A stretch of DNA of 64,000 nt from Azospirillum soli (GTDB lineage: Bacteria; Pseudomonadota; Alphaproteobacteria; Azospirillales; Azospirillaceae), in NCBI RefSeq assembly GCF_017876165.1, contig NZ_JAGINQ010000011.1, positions 1 through 64,000 on the forward strand, given 5' to 3'. The notes under the pieces were generated by a model. It saw only the letters and a program-made list of their open reading frames with translations. It did not search any database and was not told the origin of the DNA. The position numbers and the translations under genes were made by a program. Below are positions 17,491 through 24,405 of this stretch, in pieces (the stretch's first letter is position 1; each line of letters opens with the position of its first letter).

Positions 17491-18768
17491 TTAGCCGCCG
17501 TCGGCCGGGCTGACGCGGATCATTATTCGGACCAGATCACGGTCGCGGCTCGCCTTGCAGCGGGATTGCGTGATCCGGGTCAGGTACAGGAAGGCGTCCC
17601 CGTCCGTGTCCTCGAAATTGCGGGACATGGCGTCCGGATCGAGGATCGACGGATAATAGAAGGTCTCCCGGTCGGCGCAGTCCTTGTGAGTCAGCAACGG
17701 TGCCGCCCAGGCAAGGCGGGGCTTTGACCAGTTGACGAGGTTGGCGGAGGTCGAGGTCCACACGCCGGACACCGGCTCCGCTCCCGGCCGCTCCGCCCGC
17801 TGCCCGGCCATGACCGCGACGAACTGGCCGGTGGCCCTGTGACGGACGAGGCCGGTGACCGTGAAGGGCAGGCGGTCGGACGGCAGCGGCGCGCAGGCGT
17901 GCGCGGCCGGGTCGGCCTTGCCCTCCGCGTAGGGATCGAGGAAGCGGACGGTGAAGTTCCGCCCGTCCCAACCGCGCCAGGAGGCCGGATCGGCGAGATC
18001 GCGCGTGCGCATCAGGCAGACGCCGCGCTTTTGCGCGCCCAGCTTCTCGGCGAAGGACATGGCGTAGTACCAGCCCTCATGCTCGACGATGTTGCTCGGC
18101 CCGAACAGCCCGGCGCGGCGGCCGAGGTCGCCCCGGAACCGGTAGGGCACGCCCGCCACGTAACGGGCGGGGCCGAAACTCTTTCCGCCGTCCGTGGAGA
18201 CCGACAGGGTCAGCGCGTTCCACCAGCAGGCCATATAGTCGCCGGCCGGGCAGAGGTCGCGGCGCTTGTGACCGTGATACTCGTTGTGGACCAGCGCGTA
18301 GATGGTCGTTCCGTCCGGCGAGTAGGGCGAGGCCAGCCAGCCCATGTCGTCGTACCGCGCCGGATCGTCCTGCTTTTTGGATTCGTAGACGACGCGGCAG
18401 TCGTGGCGGACCGCGTTCAGCGACGGCCCGTTCAGCGTGCGTGCGCGCAGGTGTGCGGCGAGCAGATGGACGGTCCCATCGGCGCCCTTCCAGGCGCGCG
18501 CCGGGGCGTCGGGCACGTCCCACGCCTCGCAGGCCTGCGTGCCGTGGTCGTAGACCGTTTCGAGCTGGGCGCCGGGGGGAACGGTGGCGCGCAGTTCGGC
18601 GGCGTGCAGGGGGGTGGTGAGAAGGGCAAGCGTGAGTGCAAGCGCTTGCCCCCACCCTCCCCGCGCTCCGCGCGGGTCCCCTCCCTCCCCCGCCTTGCAG
18701 GGGAGGGCGAGATTCCCTCCCCTGCGATAGCGGGGGAGGGTCAGGGTGGGGGCAAGCGTTTGCCGCAT
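17491..18768 (-). CDS. Secreted beta-propeller-like protein (possible glycoside hydrolase or sialidase-like fold) with a repeat inside its signal peptide
   Basis: 425 residues from the ATG at 18768, which shares one base with the stop codon of the upstream glycosyltransferase gene. Residues 1-5 are followed by about 38 residues encoded by an inverted repeat (see 18643-18758), then a hydrophobic core ALALTLALLTTPLHAAE that ends a signal peptide near residue 59. The mature part has blade-like repeats such as LSVSTDGGKSFGPARYV, WTSTSANLVNWSKPRL and TFYYPSILDPD, as in five-bladed GH43/GH32 or sialidase folds. Catalytic residues cannot be assigned with confidence. A role trimming or sensing the glycan made by this locus is plausible. 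Confidence 0.6.
   Translation of the reverse strand: MRQTLAPTLTLPRYRRGGNLALPCKAGEGGDPRGARGGWGQALALTLALLTTPLHAAELRATVPPGAQLETVYDHGTQACEAWDVPDAPARAWKGADGTVHLLAAHLRARTLNGPSLNAVRHDCRVVYESKKQDDPARYDDMGWLASPYSPDGTTIYALVHNEYHGHKRRDLCPAGDYMACWWNALTLSVSTDGGKSFGPARYVAGVPYRFRGDLGRRAGLFGPSNIVEHEGWYYAMSFAEKLGAQKRGVCLMRTRDLADPASWRGWDGRNFTVRFLDPYAEGKADPAAHACAPLPSDRLPFTVTGLVRHRATGQFVAVMAGQRAERPGAEPVSGVWTSTSANLVNWSKPRLAWAAPLLTHKDCADRETFYYPSILDPDAMSRNFEDTDGDAFLYLTRITQSRCKASRDRDLVRIMIRVSPADGG
18643..18758. repeat. Inverted-repeat element with nested hairpins overlapping a coding region
   Basis: The outer arms, 18643-18658 and 18743-18758, are 16-bp perfect complements. Inside are a 7-bp hairpin (18660-18676) and two C/T-rich to G/A-rich pairings of CCCTCCCC with GGGGAGGG. 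The architecture is that of a REP/BIME-type mobile palindromic element. It lies wholly within the start of the propeller-like gene and encodes residues 4 to about 42 of its signal peptide. Confidence 0.75.
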
Positions 18769-20093
18769 CACGACCGCTGCGCCACCGCCCGCTCGGGCAT
18801 GGCGGGCATGGCGACGGGACCGCCGCCCGCCGCTGCGATCAGCGCGTCGTAGACGTCCGCGTGTCGGCGCGCGCACTCGGCGCGGTCGATGGGGCGGCGG
18901 ATGCGCATGCGCAGGCGATCCCACAGGTCGGGGGTGGTCAGCGCCTCGGTCATGCGGTCCACCAGATCCTCAACGCTGGCGTTGCGGAAATGCAGCCCGT
19001 CCACGCCGTGCGTCACCTTCTCGGCCATACCGCCGATGTTGCTGGCGATGATCGGGCGGCCGTGCAGGAAGGCCTCCTGAATCACGACGGGCGAGTTCTC
19101 CCACCAGATGGAGGGCATCACTACCCAGTCCACGTCCTTCATCAGGCCGGGCAGTTCTGCCGAACGGTAGCTGCCATAGAAGCGCACGCGGTCGCCGGCA
19201 CGCTCGACCGCCTCGTTGAACTTCTTCTGATAGGCCTCCGGCTGGCGTTCCAGGTTGCCGCCGAAGATCATCAGCGCGCCGTCCTCGCCCCAGGCCTTTT
19301 CCGAGATGCGGCCGATGGCCTCGACCAGGACGTGGGCGCCCTTGAACTCGGTCAGCTGGCCGAAGAAGGCGAAGCGGTTGCGCTTGCCGCCGCGCGCCAG
19401 CGGGCGGGGCGGGGCGATGCCCTCGATGGTCAGGCCGTTCTCGATCATCCGGAACTTCTCGCGGGGCAGGCCCCAATCGACGTAGCGGTCGATCAGGAAG
19501 TTCGACGGGCTGATGTAGTAGTCGGCCTGCTCCAGGAAGGTCTTCAGGAACAGCTCGCGCTTGAAGAACTCCGCCTCGCCGATGTGCGGGAAGCAGCCGG
19601 CGCAGTCGGCCGGGCTGGCGCGGTAGCACAGCGTGTTGCGGCTGGTCTTCACCATCTGGCCGTGGTGATGGCAGATGGACAGATACTCGTGGAAGGTCAC
19701 CACGATGGGCACGCGCGGCAGCGCCTGCCGGATCGCTTGGATCGTCTCGATGCCGAGGCCGAGGAAATGGTGGAAGTTCACCACGTCCGGCTGAAGGTCG
19801 CGCACGTAGCGGACGAAGTCCTTCTCCAGCCCCGGCAGGTTCCGGTTCGACAGGCGGAAGTGGTCGTAGTCGTTGGCGTAGTAGAGAACCTCCCGCTCCT
19901 TCTGGCGCAGCGCCATCAGGGCGGAGCTGCCGTGCGGCCGCACCGGCGGGGAGGTGCGGGCCAGATAATGGCTCTCCCAGCCCGGCAGGTCGTGCAGGCC
20001 CTGGTGAAGGTTGTAGGAGGCCACCTCCGCACCGCCCAGCGAGAAGGCGGGGTGTCCGTGGCTGATGATCAGGACGCGCTTCGTCTTGCTCAT
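18768..20093 (-). CDS. GT4 family glycosyltransferase with a cysteine motif
   Basis: 441 residues from the ATG at 20093. GT-B fold: the N-terminal domain opens RVLIISHGHPAFSLGGAEV and has NFHHFLGLG and VTFHEYLSICHHHG. The C-terminal domain has FFGQLTEFKGAHVLVEA, the sugar-nucleotide binding SIWWENSPVVIQEAFLHG, and IGGMAEKVTHGVDGLHF. The conserved acidic/basic retaining GT4 frame is present. A LCYRAS...DCAGCFP cysteine cluster near residue 160 is shared with the paralogue at 22279-23583 and could bind a metal. It follows the degenerate GT2-like gene closely and presumably adds a sugar in the same pathway. Donor and acceptor are unknown. Confidence 0.8.
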   Translation of the reverse strand: MSKTKRVLIISHGHPAFSLGGAEVASYNLHQGLHDLPGWESHYLARTSPPVRPHGSSALMALRQKEREVLYYANDYDHFRLSNRNLPGLEKDFVRYVRDLQPDVVNFHHFLGLGIETIQAIRQALPRVPIVVTFHEYLSICHHHGQMVKTSRNTLCYRASPADCAGCFPHIGEAEFFKRELFLKTFLEQADYYISPSNFLIDRYVDWGLPREKFRMIENGLTIEGIAPPRPLARGGKRNRFAFFGQLTEFKGAHVLVEAIGRISEKAWGEDGALMIFGGNLERQPEAYQKKFNEAVERAGDRVRFYGSYRSAELPGLMKDVDWVVMPSIWWENSPVVIQEAFLHGRPIIASNIGGMAEKVTHGVDGLHFRNASVEDLVDRMTEALTTPDLWDRLRMRIRRPIDRAECARRHADVYDALIAAAGGGPVAMPAMPERAVAQRS

Positions 20094-20119
20094 GATGGAA
20101 CCAATCTTAAAGCTGGGGG

Positions 20120-22282
20120 TCAGGCGGCGACGCGGGCGGACCAGGTGTCTTCGAAGCTCCACCGGTCCACCATGGCGCCCGCGCGGCGCCAGCGGTCGGC
20201 GTGGGCGTCGCGCGGCTGCTCGTCGAGCGCCACCAGCGTGACGCGGGGCAGCCACACACAGGCCCCGCCCAGCGCGCGCAGGCGCAGGCAGAGGTCCAGC
20301 CCCTTGTGGTCGGCCCCCATGTAGGAGCCCATGGTCGCCAGCACGCGGGCCAACGTGTCCTTCGGCAGCAGCGCGCATTCCGGCGCCGCTGCATCCACCG
20401 CGTTGGCGTCGCGCTCCTTCAGCCAGTCGCGCGGGTAGCCGGCGAAGCGGCGCTCGTAGGTCACGGAACCCTCCGGCCCCTCCACCGCCATGATGCCGGC
20501 GAAGCGGATGGAGTGATCCTCGTACAGCAGCGTCGGGCTGACCATCACCGGCCCGCCGGACTTGCGCGACACCCGCTCCAGCGCCGACAGCCAGCCCTTC
20601 TCGACCGGCAGGACCGAGGGGGAGAGCAGCAGCACCCGCTCGGCCCGCGCATGGGGCAGGGCGGACGCGATAGCCTGGAACGGGTCGGTGGCGTCCGGCG
20701 CGGTGACGAAGGTGACCGACAGGCGGTAGAAGGCGGCGGCCTGCCGCACCGTGCCGCCCAGCCGCTCGTGCGTGCCGCTGGCCGCGACGACCAGCACCTC
20801 GGCCTCCGCGAAGTCCGGGTCGATGGCGAGGCGGGCGAGGTTCAGGTCCACGTCTTCGCGGCCGTCCGTCACCGGCAGGATGACCGACACGCGCGGGCTT
20901 TCCACCAAGCGGCCCATGGCGTGGGTTCCGGTCGCGGCCACCTCGGACCCCTTGGCCCCGGCGGTGCGCAGCATCGGGCCGACGTGGCGGGCGATGATCT
21001 GTTCGATGGACGGGCTGTCCAGATTGACCACCGACAGCATGCGGCGCAGCACGTCCGGCGATGGCGGCAGGCAACTCAGCGGCAGGAAGGCGAAGCGGTC
21101 GTCGGCGAGTTCGAGTTCCAGGTGGAATTCGGCACCCTCCGGAATGCCGGCGGGCTCCGACGCGAAGGCGGTGAAGCCGTGGCTGTCCTGGCCGGGGACG
21201 AGGCGCCCGGCGAACAGCGGGTCATGGGCGAAGGCGTCCGTCACGTCGCGCCGGGCAAGCCGCGTCCACTCCGCGTCCAGGCGGGCGGATACGCCCGGCC
21301 CCTTCAGCGTGACGGTGCGAACCTGCCGGGTCGGGTCGAGCAGCCAGCCGCCGACGAACAGACCGGCACCCGGCACGCGCAACGCCATGTCCAGGCCGAT
21401 GCGCACCGGCACCTCCAGCCGCGACACCGTCTCCACGCCGTCGTAGCGGGACGCCGCGAGGCGGGCGACCGCCTGACGCGCCTCGCCGTCATGCAGGTTG
21501 CCCAGCATGTCGCTGACATGGGCGGAGGCCACGCCTTCTGGCAGGATGGTGCGGTGCTCGAAGATCTCCAGATGACGCCAGCCGTCGGCGGCGCGGTAAT
21601 GGATGCGGCGGATGGCGCCCGGCGCCGGGGTCGTGTCGGTCAGCACGGCCAGCACGCCCGACGCGTCGCCCGGCAGATCCGGCCGCGCGAAGGCGGCGGC
21701 GGCGCCCCGGTAGACCTGGACGTCCTCGGCCTCGATCAGCAGCTTCTGCACGCCGGTCTTCAAGGACCGTGCCCAGCCCTGGAGCATCAGGCTGCCGTCG
21801 CGGAAGCGGCCGAACACTTCGGCGAAGCCGTCCGGCTGCGACACCTCCTGCACCAGCCCGGCCAACAGCCGGCCGATGCGGTCGGACGGCCCGTCCGTCG
21901 AGGCGGCGAGCGCCCCGGCGAAGTCCAGCGCCAGCCCCATGCAGCCCGGCTGGAACTCCTTCAGCGCGACGATCAGGTGCGCGGGGTTGGTGCGGACGTT
22001 GGACAGGCGCGGCAGGACCATGCGCTGGCCATCCTCGCCGTCGATTTCGACGCGCGACGGGCGCATCTGGGCGAGGCCCGGCACGCGGATGCCGGCCAGG
22101 AACCAGCGCTCACCCTCCGCGTCCGTCCAGCAGCGCCCGCCGAAACGGCCTTCGACCGACCCGTCCAGATGCACGGAGGCCGTCGCCGGCAACGGCCGGT
22201 CGATGGCGCCGAACAGCACCAGCGTGTCGTCGTCCAGCAGAATGGCCGCAGTGATGTCGGCCTTGGTGATCGGTTCCTTCAT
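20120..22282 (-). CDS. GT2-fold protein with long N-terminal beta-rich region; DxD motif not evident
   Basis: 720 residues. Residues 1-440 contain beta-rich accessory segments, including GGWLLDPTRQVRTVTLKGPG and RRDVTDAFAHDP near 300-345, a module shared with neighbours. Residues about 462-715 follow the GT2 layout (VSVILPVTDG, then an LLLSPSVLPVEKGWLSAL segment, VMVSPTLLYEDHSIRFAG, and a C-terminal DLCLRLRALGG). Where active GT2 enzymes carry N-S-D or DxD, this one reads SPS, so it may be inactive or metal-independent. Its start overlaps the stop of the upstream GT4 gene by four bases (22279-22282). A scaffold or polymer-binding role is an alternative to catalysis. Confidence 0.65.
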   Translation of the reverse strand: MKEPITKADITAAILLDDDTLVLFGAIDRPLPATASVHLDGSVEGRFGGRCWTDAEGERWFLAGIRVPGLAQMRPSRVEIDGEDGQRMVLPRLSNVRTNPAHLIVALKEFQPGCMGLALDFAGALAASTDGPSDRIGRLLAGLVQEVSQPDGFAEVFGRFRDGSLMLQGWARSLKTGVQKLLIEAEDVQVYRGAAAAFARPDLPGDASGVLAVLTDTTPAPGAIRRIHYRAADGWRHLEIFEHRTILPEGVASAHVSDMLGNLHDGEARQAVARLAASRYDGVETVSRLEVPVRIGLDMALRVPGAGLFVGGWLLDPTRQVRTVTLKGPGVSARLDAEWTRLARRDVTDAFAHDPLFAGRLVPGQDSHGFTAFASEPAGIPEGAEFHLELELADDRFAFLPLSCLPPSPDVLRRMLSVVNLDSPSIEQIIARHVGPMLRTAGAKGSEVAATGTHAMGRLVESPRVSVILPVTDGREDVDLNLARLAIDPDFAEAEVLVVAASGTHERLGGTVRQAAAFYRLSVTFVTAPDATDPFQAIASALPHARAERVLLLSPSVLPVEKGWLSALERVSRKSGGPVMVSPTLLYEDHSIRFAGIMAVEGPEGSVTYERRFAGYPRDWLKERDANAVDAAAPECALLPKDTLARVLATMGSYMGADHKGLDLCLRLRALGGACVWLPRVTLVALDEQPRDAHADRWRRAGAMVDRWSFEDTWSARVAA

Positions 22283-23583
22283 CGAGCAATGCTCCCGCTA
22301 CTCACCTCGTCACGGAGCGCCCCCGCGCCGCCGGTCGAAAGTTCGTCGTAAAGAATGATATGTTTGGCCGCCGCCTCGTCGGTCGTGCGCACGGCTGGAA
22401 TGTTGGAGACGAGCCGTTCCCAAAGCCCCGGCTCGGTCATCGCGCGGGTCATGACGCGCGCCAGATCGGCGGCGTCGCCCGCGCGGAAATGCAGCCCGTC
22501 CACCCCGTCGCGCACCGCCTCGGCCATGCCGCCGATGCCGCTGCAAATGACCGGGCGGCGGTGCTGGAACGCCTCGCGGATGACCAGCGGCGCGTTCTCC
22601 CACCACACCGACGGCGTCACGACCCAGTCGGCCCCGGCCATCAGGCCGGCCATCTCCTCGCGCCGGTAGGGACCGTGCTGAACGGCAAGCCCCTTGGCCG
22701 CTTTGAAGCCGTCCTCGATCTTCGCCTTGAAGGCGTCGGTCTGGAAGGGCGCGCCGCCGTGCACGGCCAGCGACAGGTCATGGCCGGACTTGGCCAGCTT
22801 GCCCACCGCGTCCAGCGCCACCGTGATCCCCTTGAAGGGGTTCAGGTTGCCGAAATAGGCGAAGGCGTTGCGCGTCTCGCCCACGGGAATGGTCCGGTGA
22901 GGCGCCGGCTCGACCGCCGGGCGGCCGTTCTCCATCACCTCGATCCGGTCGGGCGCAATGCCCCAGGCGATGTAGCGTTCCCGCAGGAAGGCGCTCGGCG
23001 CCAGGAAGCGGTCCACCAGCCCGAACATCGATTTGATGTGCTTCTCGCGCAGCACGAACTGGTCGGCCGGCCGGTCGGGGAAGCAGCGGTGGCAGGCGTC
23101 GGGCGAGGCGGCGCGGCACAGCGCGCGGTTGCCGACCGTGACCATCTGCCCGTCGTTGGCGCAGATCGGGTAATAGTCGTGCAGCGTGTAGACGATCTTC
23201 GCCTTCGGGCAGACGCGCCGGATCAGGAACAGCATCTCCACGCCCAGCAGCAGCGTGTGATGGACGTGCACGATGTCCGGCTTGAAGGCGCGCAGCAGGT
23301 TCGACAGATCCGGCACGATTCCGTGCAGGTCGATCTGGCTCTGGTGGAAATGGTCGAAGTGACCGGCCCACAGAACCACCTCGTCGGCGCTGCGCCCCAG
23401 CGTTTGCAGGTTGGTGCCCGGCTTGCGGTCGCGGTGGATGCCGTTGGTGCAGGCGAGGAAAAGCGCCTCCGCCCCCGCCGCCTTCAGGCCACCGAACAGC
23501 TCGTGCGCGAAGATCTCCGTGCCGCCGGGATGCAGGCTCGGGTGGTTGTGGGCAATCACCAGGACGCGGGGATGGCTGCTCAT
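22279..23583 (-). CDS. GT4 family glycosyltransferase, paralogue of the 18768-20093 enzyme
   Basis: 434 residues, GT-B fold: RVLVIAHNHPSLHPGGTEIF at the N-terminus, VHVHHTLLLGVEM, YTLHDYYPICANDGQMV, then YFGNLNPFKGITVALDAV, SVWWENAPLVIREAF and IGGMAEAVRDGVDGLHF. It shares with its paralogue the LCRAAS...ACHRCFP cysteine cluster. Four-base overlaps with the methyltransferase upstream and the GT2-like gene downstream imply one transcript with coupled translation. Probably a retaining cytoplasmic glycosyltransferase acting on a lipid-linked or protein-linked glycan; substrates are unknown. Confidence 0.8.
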   Translation of the reverse strand: MSSHPRVLVIAHNHPSLHPGGTEIFAHELFGGLKAAGAEALFLACTNGIHRDRKPGTNLQTLGRSADEVVLWAGHFDHFHQSQIDLHGIVPDLSNLLRAFKPDIVHVHHTLLLGVEMLFLIRRVCPKAKIVYTLHDYYPICANDGQMVTVGNRALCRAASPDACHRCFPDRPADQFVLREKHIKSMFGLVDRFLAPSAFLRERYIAWGIAPDRIEVMENGRPAVEPAPHRTIPVGETRNAFAYFGNLNPFKGITVALDAVGKLAKSGHDLSLAVHGGAPFQTDAFKAKIEDGFKAAKGLAVQHGPYRREEMAGLMAGADWVVTPSVWWENAPLVIREAFQHRRPVICSGIGGMAEAVRDGVDGLHFRAGDAADLARVMTRAMTEPGLWERLVSNIPAVRTTDEAAAKHIILYDELSTGGAGALRDEVSSGSIAR

Positions 23584-24401
23584 GCCTGCTTCTCCAGCAC
23601 CAGGATGTCCTGGAAGTTCTCGGCCATGCGCTGCCCGCTCCAGTGGCCGCGCAGGATGGCGCGGGCCGGGCGCAGGCCATGGCGGGCGAACAGGCCGAGC
23701 AGGAAGGACTCGCCATAGGCCACCGCCGCGTTGGGGTGGGCCTCGTCGGCGATGTATTCCGGCCCCGGCGCGTCGATGAAGGCCGGGCGCGCGGTCTTCT
23801 TCGCGATGCCCTCGCGCGCCCTGGTGTCCACAAGGAAAAGGCTGAGGAAGCAGCGCCCGCCGGGCTTCAGCACGCGGGCGATCTCGGCGGCGTAGCGCGC
23901 CGTCTCCTCCGTCCGCAGATGCGTGACGACTGAGGTCAGGATGACGAAATCATGCCCGGCGTCCGGGAAGGGCAGGGTGGTCTTTGACGCCTGGACAGCG
24001 CCGCCCGGATTGTACAGCCCGTTCACCACGTCCAGCCGCTGGAAGCGGAACTCCGGGTAGGCCGGCGTGATGGTTTCCCGGCACCACTGGATGCCGTCCT
24101 CGACGATGTCCACGCCGTCGTAGGAGGACTCCAGATACTGGGTCAGCGGCAGCGCCATGCGGCCGATGCCGCAGCCGATCTCCAGCACGCGGTGGTTCGG
24201 CTTCAGCCCGCCGGTGCGGACGAAGTGGCGCAGGAACTCCGCCCCGATGGCGCGAAAGTCGCCGTCGCCGATGAAGACGCGGTCGGGCGGCGGGACGGGC
24301 AGGAAGCGGTTGCGCGCGATCTGGGCGCACAGCCATTCCAGGCGCGGGTCGGCGCGGCGGCGCAGGATCGCCAGCTTCTGGCCGGTCAGGACTTCGTTCA
24401 C
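23580..24401 (-). CDS. SAM-dependent class I methyltransferase
   Basis: 273 residues from a GTG with a strong GGAGGTAATCCC site upstream. The SAM-binding motif I is at residues 72-82 (VLEIGCGIGRM), followed by YDGVDIVEDGI (motif II region), FPDAGHDFVILTSVVTHL (motif IV) and IARVLKPGGRCFLSLFL (post-motif). This is the layout of small-molecule or sugar methyltransferases. It sits between two glycosyltransferase genes and overlaps the next by four bases, so methylation or capping of the glycan is the likely job. The acceptor is not known. Confidence 0.75.
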   Translation of the reverse strand: MNEVLTGQKLAILRRRADPRLEWLCAQIARNRFLPVPPPDRVFIGDGDFRAIGAEFLRHFVRTGGLKPNHRVLEIGCGIGRMALPLTQYLESSYDGVDIVEDGIQWCRETITPAYPEFRFQRLDVVNGLYNPGGAVQASKTTLPFPDAGHDFVILTSVVTHLRTEETARYAAEIARVLKPGGRCFLSLFLVDTRAREGIAKKTARPAFIDAPGPEYIADEAHPNAAVAYGESFLLGLFARHGLRPARAILRGHWSGQRMAENFQDILVLEKQA

Positions 24402-24405
24402 GGGA

